Shown: positions 1 to 10,900 of the stretch, in pieces
Position numbering within the stretch: the stretch's first letter is position 1
Layout: each line of letters begins with the position of its first letter
Assembly (NCBI RefSeq): GCF_030814955.1
Contig: NZ_JAUSWB010000006.1
Coordinates: forward strand, 248,001 to 312,000
DNA from: Planomicrobium stackebrandtii
GTDB lineage: Bacteria; Bacillota; Bacilli; Bacillales_A; Planococcaceae
Direction: 5' to 3'
Length of the DNA stretch: 64,000 bases
Program-made: the position numbers and the translations under genes
Notes under the pieces: model-generated
Databases searched by the model: none
What the model was told of the DNA's origin: nothing
The model's input: only the letters and a program-made list of their open reading frames with translations

Positions 1-1316
1 CTCAATCCATTGACACTGCTCAAAATAATAACCGGCATCACAAAAGGAGATAAAATGATGGAGATGACGCTTCCCGAAGTCACGGCCAGTACCACCAGTT
101 CCGGCGGGTATGGAAAAGGGATCGCCTCTAAAACCCCTGTCACCAAAACGATGACTGGCAACGGCCCCAAACCGATAAAGCCCAGAAAGATGACAATGAA
201 CGGAATCAGGAACAGAACATTGAGCACTGGAACGATTCCAGTCAAATAGTTCATGCCGCCGATCACATAGCCACCTGCATTTGACTGGTTCAGTGCATAG
301 ATCAACAAACCTGCGGCAATTAAAATGCTAAACTGCTGCGCTTGTTTCGCGATTCCTGTCGAGAAATAATACCGGGTCTCCACAACAAAACTGCAAGGTT
401 TTCTTTTGATTAAAAAATACAGCATAGTCCATCCAAGGATTACTAATGGAATGGTCAACAAAAATTCCAAACCGGTCATTTCATGCACAAAGAAAATGGT
501 CCCAAACAGGGAAATGAACAGAAACACAAACTCTGCCACATCCTTATTCCACTTTCCTTGGTTCCGTGAATTCTTCATGGCTTTATCAATTTCCTGTTTC
601 AAAACATAAGTAAAGTCCACTCCGTACTTCTTTTCCTGGAAATAAGAGAAAATTACAGATAAAATCGTTCCCGCGAAAGCGAAAGCAAACCCGAGCGCCA
701 TCGACTTCCAAAGAGTCGCTTCAAGCGCTTCCACCGCAAAAATAAAGCTGGGGATGCTGATGACCCATAATGTAGACAATCCAAAGCCGCGCAGGATAGC
801 TGTTCCTTTAAAATTTTCCCAGGCCTCGTCTTTATGTTCTTTTAAAAACACATCGATAAAGCGGTACATCATCGGCACCACCCCAAACAAGAGGAAATGG
901 GAAATTACTTGGGTCATCGCCATCAGCCCAAAGTAAAACTTCTGGCTCTTATTTAGCAAATTATGGGCAAAACTCATAATCTCTTCTATATAAGGTTCTT
1001 CTTTCAAAACCCAGCTGATCATTGGAACAATCAGCAGTAATCCAATGAGGCTTCTCATCTGCTGCAGCCCCTCGAATATATCACCCATAAAAGAATTGCT
1101 TGTAAAAAAAAGCACTATCAAAGCCGCGGCAATCAAGAACAATTGCAGCTGAATTTTTTTCAATGGCAGCAAGAACAAGGCCGACAATAAAATTAGCACA
1201 CCTAAAATTGGGAGCATCGCGTTTAACGGACCACTCTCAAAAAAGTAAGTGACAAAATGCACGAGAGCATACGCTGAAACTGAAAAAATAAATCCTATAG
1301 CTGCTTTCTGATTCAT
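1..1316 (-). CDS. Polytopic membrane protein, partial (left edge)
   Basis: This gene is read leftwards and cut by the window edge; about 438 codons are visible without a stop. The start is the ATG at 1316 (MNQKAAIGF), preceded by a strong AAAGGGGGG ribosome-binding site; the ATG five bases further upstream runs straight into a stop. Translation gives roughly ten or more hydrophobic helices joined by short charged loops, for example around KEEPYIEEIM and QEKKYGVDF, which indicates an integral membrane carrier. A late segment, GLGPLPVIVLVTGVLE, is rich in Gly and Pro like the core helices of ion-transporter-type permeases, but I do not recognise the family and assign no substrate. It is divergent from the proline dehydrogenase gene, with about 270 bases between them. 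Confidence 0.8.
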   Translation of the reverse strand, partial: MNQKAAIGFIFSVSAYALVHFVTYFFESGPLNAMLPILGVLILLSALFLLPLKKIQLQLFLIAAALIVLFFTSNSFMGDIFEGLQQMRSLIGLLLIVPMISWVLKEEPYIEEIMSFAHNLLNKSQKFYFGLMAMTQVISHFLLFGVVPMMYRFIDVFLKEHKDEAWENFKGTAILRGFGLSTLWVISIPSFIFAVEALEATLWKSMALGFAFAFAGTILSVIFSYFQEKKYGVDFTYVLKQEIDKAMKNSRNQGKWNKDVAEFVFLFISLFGTIFFVHEMTGLEFLLTIPLVILGWTMLYFLIKRKPCSFVVETRYYFSTGIAKQAQQFSILIAAGLLIYALNQSNAGGYVIGGMNYLTGIVPVLNVLFLIPFIVIFLGFIGLGPLPVIVLVTGVLEAIPFPYPPELVVLAVTSGSVISIILSPFVMPVIILSSVNGL

Positions 1317-1589
1317 TTCATCCCCCCTTTGAATAGCTCCATCATTTCTTTTTATTCTACACCTTTTAGTGCACTATTCTTTCAAGTTCCATGGATTTCC
1401 GATTGATTTCGGGACTGGGCGGCTAAGGCTGTACTAATCTCTCGGCATCTTCTTAAGATTTTTTGTTTTCAGTTAATATGTGATATGCTCTGAGATAACA
1501 ATGAGTGGTATTTCATTGAGGAAGCAATTCCCTATGGTAAAGGCTTAACAGATTGACATCGTTTTCTCATAGTATAGGAGGAATTAAAC

Positions 1590-2498
1590 GTGGGTGTAAC
1601 AAGAAGCTTCTTTATCGCCTTGTCCAAAAACCAGGCGCTCAATAGCGGGGCTAAAAGATGGGGTTTAAAATTAGGCGCTGGAAAAGTAGTTGCCGGAACT
1701 GACATCAAAAGCATGATGCAATCGGTCAAGGAACTTAATGCGAATGGAATTAGTGCCACAATCGATAATCTGGGTGAGTTTGTACAGACCAAAGAAGAAG
1801 CAACACAAGCCAAGGAAGCTATCCTAAAAACACTGGAAGCCATTCAAGTTCATGGCGTTAATGCACATATGTCCATCAAGTTGACACAAATCGGTTTGGA
1901 CGTAGACCCGGATTTCTGTCTGGAAAACATCCAAGAAATTGTATCAGCTGCTGCAAACTATGATATCTTCATTAATTTGGATATGGAAGATTATGATCAC
2001 CTGCAGCAAACACTTGATATCCTAAATGTCCTGCTTAAGGAATACGATAATGTCGGAACCGTGATCCAGGCCTATTTATACCGAGCCGAAAAAGATCTAG
2101 AAAACTTGAAGAATGTTCGGCTCCGCCTCGTAAAAGGGGCATATAAAGAAAGCCCGGAAGTCTCACTTCAGGAGAAAAAAGAGATCGATGAAAATTATTT
2201 GAAGCTGATCAAACTTCACCTCCAAGCTCCTGGATATACATCGATTGCAACGCACGACCATCATATTATTGAACAGGTAAAAGCGTTTGTAAAAGAGGAA
2301 AATATTCCGCTGCACAGCTTTGAGTTTCAGATGCTGTACGGTTTTCGGACAGAAATGCAAAAGGATCTGGCAAAAGAAGGTTTTGCATTCACAACCTATG
2401 TTCCTTTTGGCCAGGACTGGTATGCGTATTATATGAGACGATTGGCTGAAAGACCTCAAAACATCAACTTGGCGTTGAAAAGTTTAGTTTCTAAATAA
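1590..2498 (+). CDS. Proline dehydrogenase
   Basis: FAD-dependent proline dehydrogenase, which oxidises L-proline to pyrroline-5-carboxylate and passes electrons to the quinone pool. The 302 residues match the usual length of the monofunctional Gram-positive enzyme. Visible family motifs are LRLVKGAYKESP around residue 180, FQMLYGFR around 250 and the C-terminal FGQDWYAYYMRRLAERP, whose paired arginines bind the proline carboxylate. The start is a GTG at 1590 behind a good AGGAGG at 1576-1581, giving the N-terminus VTRSFFIALSKN typical of the family. No pyrroline-5-carboxylate dehydrogenase is adjacent, so the second step of proline breakdown must be encoded elsewhere. The gene stands alone and ends at a strong terminator. 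Confidence 0.93.
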   Translation: MGVTRSFFIALSKNQALNSGAKRWGLKLGAGKVVAGTDIKSMMQSVKELNANGISATIDNLGEFVQTKEEATQAKEAILKTLEAIQVHGVNAHMSIKLTQIGLDVDPDFCLENIQEIVSAAANYDIFINLDMEDYDHLQQTLDILNVLLKEYDNVGTVIQAYLYRAEKDLENLKNVRLRLVKGAYKESPEVSLQEKKEIDENYLKLIKLHLQAPGYTSIATHDHHIIEQVKAFVKEENIPLHSFEFQMLYGFRTEMQKDLAKEGFAFTTYVPFGQDWYAYYMRRLAERPQNINLALKSLVSK

Positions 2499-2535
2499 AA
2501 AGAAGCACCTCCAAAATCTGGAGGTGCTTCTTTTT
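2497..2535 (+). terminator. Rho-independent terminator of proline dehydrogenase
   Basis: An inverted repeat, AGAAGCACCTCC paired with GGAGGTGCTTCT around a 7-base loop, is followed by a T run. It lies directly at the stop codon. Confidence 0.9.
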
Positions 2536-2542
2536 GCCAATT

Positions 2543-2564
2543 AGATAAGTCGAACGAAAGAAAC
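2543..2564 (+). repeat. Solo end of the inverted-repeat element family
   Basis: The bases AAGTCGAACGAAAGAAAC match, with one change, the left end of the element at 44721-44868 (AAGTTGAACGAAAGAAAC). No matching right end is seen here; the sequence passes into the GC-rich repeat block. It is either a truncated copy or a short chance match. Confidence 0.45.
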
Positions 2565-2569
2565 GCTTA

Positions 2570-2945
2570 AGAACGCCGCTTCGCCAGTGCGTCTTATGCC
2601 GGTCAAGGGGCCGCAGGATGCGGGTCAGCTAACCGTTGCGACACGAAGTCGCGCTCTTAGGTTAGCTTCTGCTTTTGGGCGCTTCCGCTTTTCTTCATTG
2701 TCCAGACTTCAGCGCCCAGGCCCTAGGGTCATAAGCCACTCCAGCTGTGCGGCTGAAGAAACGCCGCTTCGCCGGAGCGTCTTATGCCCGTCGGACCTAC
2801 ACGGGCGCTTACACTTTTCTTCATTGTCCAGACTTCAGCGCCCAGGCCCTAGGGTCATAAGCCACTCCAGCTGTGCGGCTGAAGAAACGCCGCTTCGCCG
2901 GAGCGTCTTATGCCCGTCGGACCTACACGGGCGCTTACGCTTTTC
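2570..2945. repeat. Tandem 126-bp GC-rich intergenic repeats
   Basis: The segment from the GCGCTT at 2679 to the GCGCTT at 2805 is repeated, almost perfectly, from 2805 to 2931, so the period is 126 bases, and a degenerate further unit precedes it from about 2570. Each unit carries palindromic GC-rich parts such as CGCCGCTTCGCCGGAGCGTC and CCCGTCGGACCTACACGGGC. Because 126 is a multiple of three, open frames cross the array, but their peptides are only the repeat translated. The sequence resembles the dispersed GAAAAGCGGAAGCGCC-type repeats I recall from Bacillales intergenic regions; a fragment recurs in opposite orientation at 20276-20296. I see no gene in this 450-base gap. Confidence 0.85.
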
Positions 2946-2950
2946 TTTTT

Positions 2951-3889
2951 TCAATCCAAATTTCTTACTTGGATAGGCGGCAAATCTTGCTGAAGGTTCT
3001 TTCTGTGCCTTTCGTATTGCAGTGGCAGCATCAACGCTTCTCCGAGCGATTCGGGAGATTCATCTATTGCAAACCCAGGTGGATCGGTTGCGATTTCAAA
3101 TAGGATGTCTCCATATTCACGGAAATAAATGGCATTAAAGTAATTGCGGTCTTGAACAGGGGTCACTCCCAATCCGTAAGTTTCCACCTGCGCTTTCCAA
3201 TCCAATTGGTCGGCATCATCTTGTGCACGCCACGCAATGTGGTGGACAGTTCCAACGCCCATCTGCCCTGTACCAACCGGAGACAATTTTACATCAATGA
3301 TATTGCCCAGATCGCTTGCTGCACGGAAACGCAAGAGGCCGTCTTCTTCCCCTATCCGTTCGAGTCCCATGACCGTCTCTAATAATTCAGCGGTTTTTTC
3401 CGCATTGGCCGTATATAAAGTAACCCCGCCAAATCCTTTGATCGCAACCTCTTCCGCAACTTCACCAATTCCCCAGCTGTTTGCTTCGCCTTGCTGTCTT
3501 TCAACCAGCTCTACATGCAATCCATGCGGATCGTCAAATGTTAAATATTGCTCATCAAAACGCTTTGTTTTTGAAAATGGAATCTTGAACTTTTCCAGCC
3601 TGTTTTCCCAGAAAACCAGAGCTCCAACAGGAACTGCGTAAGTGGTGACACCAACTTGGCCATCCCCGATTTTCCCTTTGTAGGCATCTCCCCAGGGAAA
3701 GAAGGTAATGATGGTTCCGGGCTTTGCAGTTTGATCACCAAAATATAGATGATAGGTTCCTGGATCGTCAAAATTCACTGTTTTCTTTACCAAGCGCAGC
3801 CCCAATACACCTGCGTAAAAATCTACATTTTCTTGCGGGTCTCCAACAATTGCAGTGATATGATGGATTCCCATTGACTTCTTCGTCAT
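2951..3889 (-). CDS. VOC-family ring-cleaving dioxygenase (MhqA/E/O-like)
   Basis: A two-domain glyoxalase/dioxygenase-fold protein of 312 residues, of the type Bacillus uses against hydroquinones and catechols (the MhqA/MhqE/MhqO group); the exact substrate is inferred. Each half starts with a metal-ligand strand, MGIHHITAI near the N-terminus and GTVHHIAWRA around residue 215, and the second half ends with the acidic ligand in ILFEIATDPPGF. DDPHGLHVELVE closes the first half. I prefer the ATG at 3889 (MTKKSMGIHH) because AAAGGAG lies nine bases upstream; the open frame runs seven codons further. In Bacillus such genes often sit under MhqR or similar thiol-stress repressors, but I see no such regulator here. 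The gene is monocistronic and its 3' end abuts the repeat block. Confidence 0.85.
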   Translation of the reverse strand: MTKKSMGIHHITAIVGDPQENVDFYAGVLGLRLVKKTVNFDDPGTYHLYFGDQTAKPGTIITFFPWGDAYKGKIGDGQVGVTTYAVPVGALVFWENRLEKFKIPFSKTKRFDEQYLTFDDPHGLHVELVERQQGEANSWGIGEVAEEVAIKGFGGVTLYTANAEKTAELLETVMGLERIGEEDGLLRFRAASDLGNIIDVKLSPVGTGQMGVGTVHHIAWRAQDDADQLDWKAQVETYGLGVTPVQDRNYFNAIYFREYGDILFEIATDPPGFAIDESPESLGEALMLPLQYERHRKNLQQDLPPIQVRNLD

Positions 3890-4001
3890 TGCGCAGCACT
3901 CCTTTGTCATTACAACTATATGGTTATCTTACCATTGTATTATCTCGAATTAGAAATATTAATTGCAATTCCGTGTTCAGACACTATTTAGCAATAAAAC
4001 T

Positions 4002-4739
4002 TCATTGCGGCTTATTGTCTTCATGCTTTTCCAACTGTTCTTCTCGCTGTTGTTTAATTTCTTCCAAGCTTTCTTTGTTGTCCTGTTTTTCTTCTTCAAT
4101 TTTCTCTTTTCGCTGTTGTTCTTCTGTTTTAGAAATATTCGAATTTTCCTGTTCTTCTTCCACTTGATCTTTTTGATGCTCTTTGACTTCTTCTATTTTT
4201 TCTACTTCCTCTTGATACTGATCTTCCACTTCAGAGGTAGAGGGAAGGAAAGGTTCATTGTTATAATCCGTTCTTTTGCCATGGCGAAGCATATCATAAA
4301 TGATCAGTCCGTTGTTCGGCATCCCATTAGCCGTTTTCATTGGAACAATATCAAATAATACATAGTAAAAGGCATAAAAGACAAATCTGTCCCAGAAAGT
4401 GGCATACTCTTCCAGCATGCCATTCGCCAACATGGCATTTATCGTGACTGCCACTACCAGATTCACTAAAATAGGGCCTGCATACAGGGATACATAAGCA
4501 AACTTCCCTTCCCTTTTCAGAGAATCATACGAATACCAGCTATACAGATGATAGTATTTCCGTATGTCGAACATTCCTATTTTAATAATCCTTGTACCCG
4601 AACCAATCGTCATTCGCGGGTTTTTCACGCCCAAAATCAAGCTCATTATTAAATAACCCGACTCTCTTAAAAAGACGACAACCGGCAAGATAATAAATGC
4701 GGAAATTATCAATGATACTAAATCGGCTAATCCGAACAT
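4002..4739 (-). CDS. Membrane protein resembling a degenerate site-2 protease
   Basis: A 245-residue protein with three or four membrane helices in the first 150 residues and a very hydrophilic tail (about residues 170-245) of Glu, Gln and Lys, likely a coiled coil in the cytoplasm. The first helix runs into FLRESGYLIMSLILG, placed where M50 proteases carry HExxH, and a later helix gives YYVLFDIVPMKTANGMPNNG, which resembles the NxxPxxxxDG motif of that family. Here HExxH reads RESGY (residues 25-29), so both histidine ligands are lost and catalysis is not expected. The start is an ATG behind AAAAGGAG. I do not know a named family for it; the M50 resemblance is inference from layout. It is alone on its strand. 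Confidence 0.72.
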   Translation of the reverse strand: MFGLADLVSLIISAFIILPVVVFLRESGYLIMSLILGVKNPRMTIGSGTRIIKIGMFDIRKYYHLYSWYSYDSLKREGKFAYVSLYAGPILVNLVVAVTINAMLANGMLEEYATFWDRFVFYAFYYVLFDIVPMKTANGMPNNGLIIYDMLRHGKRTDYNNEPFLPSTSEVEDQYQEEVEKIEEVKEHQKDQVEEEQENSNISKTEEQQRKEKIEEEKQDNKESLEEIKQQREEQLEKHEDNKPQ

Positions 4740-5014
4740 TCGCTCACTCCTTTTCGAAAGCCCAAAAAGCTCTACCTCCTAAGGTACCCATATTATATTG
4801 CATTCCTGCTCTTCTATCATTACAAACATATTTCAGTTTGATGAAATTAATCTATTGGTCACTATCTTTTTTCGTGTTAGCATAGTTATTATATAAAGAA
4901 GCTAAAAAACAATTGAAGTTACGCAACTTTGAAACCGATCTTCTTATAACATGCGCCAGCCGGTCAGTTAATACGATGATTATTAGTGAAAATTCACTTT
5001 AAAGGATGGATACT

Positions 5015-6010
5015 GTGGGAGCTCAATTCAGACACTGGATTCAAAAAAAATGGATGATGCCTGTTTTCTTGATTGCCCTGTTATTTATTATGGCCGCTTT
5101 TGGGGAAATCACCTCCTCCCCTGATGCTTCCGCATCCATACAAATTGCAGGCTCCGCAGCCTTCAGCTCTCCACCAAACATCAATGAAATCAGCGAGCGG
5201 GTCGAAGTTAGGAAAAATTTATCTTATAGTGATACCGCTAACAGCTTTTTGGATATTTATTATCCTAAAGATGGAGCCCCTTCAATGCCGGTCATTTTAT
5301 GGATTCATGGCGGCGGCTATGTTGGAGGTTCCAAAGACAGCCGCCAGGACTATGCAATGGCTTTGGCAGATGCCGGCTATGTAGTAGCAAACATCGATTA
5401 TGCCTTAGCCCCAGAGTCGCTTTATCCAGGTCCAGTGCTGCAGGCGAACAAAGCACTTGCCTATATGCAGCTTCATGCAGCTGAATACGGCGGCGACATG
5501 GACCGTGTATTTGTAGGCGGCGATTCGGCAGGAGCGCAGATTGCCAGCCAAGTTGCTTCGCTTGTATCGAATGTAGAATTGGCCGAAACGATGGCGATTC
5601 AACCAGCTATCGCCAATAGCCAACTTCAAGGAGCATTGCTTTTGTGCGGCTTGTACAACTTGGACACGGTCAGAGCCACGGCCTTTCCCAATATTGATGT
5701 ATATCTATCAGCTTACACAGGGGCAGAACCATTCGAATCGTTCCAGAGGATCGATGAGCTTTCGACGGTCCAACATGTCACCTCGAACTTTCCGCCCGCT
5801 TTCATCACAGTCGGTGACGCAGATCCTTTTGTGTCGCAATCCACTGAACTGGCCGATGTTCTGCAATCTTATGACGTTCCAGTCAGTTCTGTCTTTTTTG
5901 AAGGTACCCAAAAAAATCTGAAACACGAGTATCAATACGATTTAAGCACGGAAGATGCGCGGGAAACACTTGATAAAACTCTCCAGTTTCTTTTCATCCA
6001 TAGTCAGTAA
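5015..6010 (+). CDS. Membrane-anchored alpha/beta hydrolase (esterase)
   Basis: An esterase/lipase of the alpha/beta-hydrolase fold, about 331 residues, with an N-terminal hydrophobic helix (MPVFLIALLFIMAAF) that should anchor or export it. The oxyanion motif is IHGGGYVGG around residue 95, the nucleophile elbow is GGDSAGAQ around 165, and the acid and His of the triad are probably in VGDADPF and KHEYQYD near the C-terminus. The HGGG motif places it with hormone-sensitive-lipase and BD-FAE-like esterases. A GTG at 5015 lies eight bases after AAAGGA and is preferred; an ATG three codons upstream overlaps that site. The substrate is unknown. It ends at a strong terminator. Confidence 0.85.
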   Translation: MGAQFRHWIQKKWMMPVFLIALLFIMAAFGEITSSPDASASIQIAGSAAFSSPPNINEISERVEVRKNLSYSDTANSFLDIYYPKDGAPSMPVILWIHGGGYVGGSKDSRQDYAMALADAGYVVANIDYALAPESLYPGPVLQANKALAYMQLHAAEYGGDMDRVFVGGDSAGAQIASQVASLVSNVELAETMAIQPAIANSQLQGALLLCGLYNLDTVRATAFPNIDVYLSAYTGAEPFESFQRIDELSTVQHVTSNFPPAFITVGDADPFVSQSTELADVLQSYDVPVSSVFFEGTQKNLKHEYQYDLSTEDARETLDKTLQFLFIHSQ

Positions 6011-6014
6011 AATA

Positions 6015-6054
6015 AAAAACGAGCAAGCCGCTTATCTGCGGCTTGCTCGTTTTT
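6015..6054. terminator. Bidirectional terminator between the esterase gene and pbuX
   Basis: AAAAACGAGCAAGCCGC and its complement flank a 6-base loop, with A and T runs on both sides, so it can serve both converging genes. Confidence 0.9.
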
Positions 6055-6057
6055 GGT

Positions 6058-8103
<2,046 letters not shown>

Positions 8104-8118
8104 CCCATGCTTCGTTGC

Positions 8119-8190
8119 TTCTCATAGTCAGTTCGTTTACGGCAAACCGGTAGAAACTTGCGGGCCATATCCCCGCGATTATATGAGTAA
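8119..8190 (-). ncRNA. Purine (guanine-class) riboswitch
   Basis: Read on the minus strand, the leader holds the purine aptamer: ACTCATATAATCGCGGGGAT, then ATGGCCCGCAAGTTTCTACC, then GGTTTGCCGTAAACGAACTGACTATGAG. The conserved joining segments TATAATC, GTTTCTACC and GACTATGAG are all present, and CTCAT pairs with ATGAG to close P1. The specificity base is C in GACTAT; adenine riboswitches have U there, so this one should bind guanine (or hypoxanthine/xanthine) and shut off xpt-pbuX when purines are plentiful. Confidence 0.95.
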
Positions 8191-8287
8191 ATTGTATTTG
8201 AATGGTTTTATTATAGCACGCTGTTTTCGCATTTCAACAGAGCTGGAATTTAAAAAAGTATTCCCTTTATTCAGATAAAATTTATAC

Positions 8288-8692
8288 TTACTCGTCTTGT
8301 GCTTCCCATAAATGCTTGTCCAACTCTTCACGAATAGCATCCGGAATTTTTTCGGATTCCTGGCTTTCCAGGTTGTAATTCACATAGACAGCAACATTTC
8401 GTGCACAAAGTTTGCCGCTCTGATGCAGCTCTTCATATAACTCCAGGCTGCTGCCGCCAACTTTTTTGACCCATGCATTTACTTCAACATCCTGGCCGTA
8501 ATAGAGTTGTCCCGTAAATTCCAAAGTGGTCTTTACAATGACCATTTTCCAGTTTGCAAAATCATGATCTGGTGTAAACAAGTCAAAAACCGGTTTTCTG
8601 CCTGCCTCAAACCAAACTGGCAAAGTCGTATTGTTAATGTGCCCGACAGCATCCGTTTCAGAAACTCTTGGCGTCAATATCGTCTTATACAT
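8288..8692 (-). CDS. Hotdog-fold acyl-CoA thioesterase
   Basis: A 134-residue single hotdog-domain protein of the 4-hydroxybenzoyl-CoA thioesterase/FadM type, expected to hydrolyse acyl-CoA thioesters in the cytoplasm. The N-terminal VSETDAVGHINNTTLPVWFE contains the characteristic catalytic Asp (usually Y-x-D-x-D/G-H-x-NN) followed by the Gly-His-Ile-Asn-Asn turn. The end of the domain, CARNVAVYVNYN, matches the last strands. The ATG lies behind AGGAGG. The natural acyl group cannot be told from sequence. It is monocistronic by spacing, with a weak hairpin downstream of the neighbouring gene. Confidence 0.87.
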   Translation of the reverse strand: MYKTILTPRVSETDAVGHINNTTLPVWFEAGRKPVFDLFTPDHDFANWKMVIVKTTLEFTGQLYYGQDVEVNAWVKKVGGSSLELYEELHQSGKLCARNVAVYVNYNLESQESEKIPDAIREELDKHLWEAQDE

Positions 8693-8799
8693 AGGCTTCC
8701 TCCTAATTTAGTGAAATGCTTTCTTTCGCTGATAATTTTCTGACCATCAGAAGATCAGCAAAAAAAGATGGCGCCGATTTGGCATCCACCTTTTCTCTT

Positions 8800-9414
8800 T
8801 TAGTTGTTGATATACTTTTCAAACACGTCGCCAAAATCTTTAACATGGTATTGGTTGCGGACAGAAGTCATCCAGGTAAAACCAAAATCAGTCAGTTTCG
8901 AGTATTGGTCATCCAATGCCACTTCTCCGGTTCTGGAATTTTGCAGGACGGTAACCGCCTTCTCCAGACTGTCATTGGCCATATTAATGATAATTGAATT
9001 CTCGTGAGTGTTTTCGGCAATTCTCAGCAGTGATTTGTAAAGATCGGTCAAACGGTCTGCCTGCTGTTTTTGAACATCGATTTTAAATGGAATTGTCCCT
9101 ACAACAAAGGCAATTTCTACATCCAAATCGATTTTTCCGGCAGTTTCAAGAATCACACCTGAAATCGTGTACTGGGAATATGGATAACGTTTCAATGTAC
9201 GTTTGGAGGACATTGCACTATCTCCGTCAACGTGGATAATCGCAAGGTTTGTGAAGCAATATTCATCCGCTTTTGTTTTGATAAGAAAATAGATTTTTTC
9301 TCCATCTTCGTACATAACATAATCATCCGAATCTGTTTTGTCAAAATCCTGCGGATCGATTATTTTCCCTATGTCTGACAATCCAAGAGCTTCTGAAGCC
9401 ATCTTTTTAAACAT
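8800..9414 (-). CDS. YvbH-like PH-domain protein
   Basis: A 204-residue cytoplasmic protein of the bacterial PH-domain family (bPH), with the C-terminal oligomerisation region seen in B. subtilis YvbH. The N-terminus, MFKKMASEALGLSDIGKII, and the central TSKRTLKRYPYSQY-like stretch (here SSKRTLKRYPYSQYTISG) are nearly invariant in that family as I recall it. The function is not established; the PH-like fold suggests a scaffold rather than an enzyme. The start is an ATG behind AAAGGGG. It has no obvious operon partner. Confidence 0.85.
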   Translation of the reverse strand: MFKKMASEALGLSDIGKIIDPQDFDKTDSDDYVMYEDGEKIYFLIKTKADEYCFTNLAIIHVDGDSAMSSKRTLKRYPYSQYTISGVILETAGKIDLDVEIAFVVGTIPFKIDVQKQQADRLTDLYKSLLRIAENTHENSIIINMANDSLEKAVTVLQNSRTGEVALDDQYSKLTDFGFTWMTSVRNQYHVKDFGDVFEKYINN

Positions 9415-9542
9415 CTCGCCCGTTCCCCTTTATCCATAATATAGTGGTTTGTTCAGATTTATTTTAACAAAGAAATGCAAGAAGGACACCAATAATTTCC
9501 ATTAGAATTTTTTTCTGCAGAATGTGCCTCTCCGCTTTTTCC

Positions 9543-10844
9543 TTATTTAATCCGTTTGTCACCAGTTCTGTCCACTTTGTAAGTGAATTCCACTTCTATT
9601 TCCTTTCCTGCCGCAATGTGGACACGAAACTCCAACTCGTTCGACTGCTTTAATTCGTAGTCGTGGCTGGACGACTCCATCTGCCAGATCCGTTCGTGAA
9701 TTTGATGATTAACCTGGATTCGCACATATTCTGATTTTTGGTTTTGCAATTTGTATACATGAGTCACATAGTCAAAGTGGCCGTGCCGCTCACGTTTTTT
9801 CTCCCAGCTTTTGCTGACAATATCAAATGCCTCTCCTATAACAAAAGATACTTTCTGCTGTGGCGCAGTATGGCTGATAGCATTCTCGCCAATAAATTCC
9901 ATTTCCCCATCACGGTCCTGCTCATAAACCTTGAAAATCCCTTTAGGCAAAGCAATCCCAAGTTGGTTGTCTTCAGTATTGTCAAATTCCACTATAACTT
10001 TCGCCCGCTGACTGCCCGGCTCCACTTTATACAGCTTCCGGAAAGCCACTTCCTGTGATTTTTGGAAACGGATCTGCTTTGTCTGCCCGTGCAACAGGGT
10101 TACTGGACGTTCGATGCTGTATGCATGATAATCAGCGAAGCTATGTTCCTGAAAAGAAGATTCCGGCTTCTCGGCTTCGGCAAAAAGCCTCGCTTGTGCA
10201 TATAATGGATGAGCATCCACATACCGGTTCACCTTGCCGGAAGCCAATTTAAGGCGGCTGTCAAAAAAACTTATGCCGCTGTTATTCGACAGCTGGACCC
10301 AGCCCAAGAGACTTAACTGGGATCCCCGGATTTCTGCGACATAACTTGCCCGCCATTCCAACCCATTAGTCAAATAAGAAATTTTAGCTTCCAGGTCCGT
10401 TTCGATGGGAGCTGTTTTCCATACCAATGCCGGTTTCGTCAATATCCCTTCCGGCAACGAAGGAAGAATCAGCTCGCCGATCGGATCTATGACCACTTCT
10501 TTCGTATCGACGCGTTCACCGATGATACTCCCAGAAACACTGAGCAAACGGATCTGCATTTCTTCATCAAGCTCTGCATTTCTCACAGTAATAACATCAT
10601 CAATGTATTTTTCCAAGAGCTTTTCTTTGCTGATCAAGTCGTAATTATGGCTTTGTTCCAGTACATGGAGCCCGTCCACCAAGACGGATTCCGCTTCAAT
10701 TCCTGCAGCGACATCCATAAACTGAACTTCAGTTGTTTCTTTGTTCTGTGGAATCATTCGCGTCTCTTTGACCAATCCGAACCCATCATTGTAGATTGTT
10801 AAACTTGAAGATGTCTGCTGTTGGCGTGTTGATTGAAATTTCAT
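9543..10844 (-). CDS. DUF4139-type conserved protein
   Basis: A 433-residue protein without signal peptide or membrane helices. The layout is that of DUF4139-family proteins: an N-terminal beta segment with LTIYNDGFGLVKETR, a middle region with LTKPALVWKTA and the family-like SYLTNGLEWRASYVAEI around residue 170, and a long beta-rich C-terminal half ending EIEVEFTYKVDRTGDKR. No catalytic motif is seen and the function is unknown. It follows a 76-residue hypothetical gene and a type B carboxylesterase on the same strand, with 56 and 31 bases between them, which suggests one transcript. The start is an ATG behind AAAAGGAGAG. Confidence 0.75.
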   Translation of the reverse strand: MKFQSTRQQQTSSSLTIYNDGFGLVKETRMIPQNKETTEVQFMDVAAGIEAESVLVDGLHVLEQSHNYDLISKEKLLEKYIDDVITVRNAELDEEMQIRLLSVSGSIIGERVDTKEVVIDPIGELILPSLPEGILTKPALVWKTAPIETDLEAKISYLTNGLEWRASYVAEIRGSQLSLLGWVQLSNNSGISFFDSRLKLASGKVNRYVDAHPLYAQARLFAEAEKPESSFQEHSFADYHAYSIERPVTLLHGQTKQIRFQKSQEVAFRKLYKVEPGSQRAKVIVEFDNTEDNQLGIALPKGIFKVYEQDRDGEMEFIGENAISHTAPQQKVSFVIGEAFDIVSKSWEKKRERHGHFDYVTHVYKLQNQKSEYVRIQVNHQIHERIWQMESSSHDYELKQSNELEFRVHIAAGKEIEVEFTYKVDRTGDKRIK

Positions 10845-10900
10845 GCGGATCTCTCCTTTTCTCCAGATCTAATCTGCCTGTTTGAAACCCAACCCTAAGT

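Noticed and set aside
2679..2945. CRISPR-like array
   Set aside because: The units are long and contiguous with no unique spacers between short direct repeats, and no cas gene is present.
2587..2976. Open frame of 129 codons across the tandem repeats
   Set aside because: It exists only because the repeat period (126) is a multiple of three; the peptide is the repeat translated, Arg/Ser-rich, with no ribosome-binding site.
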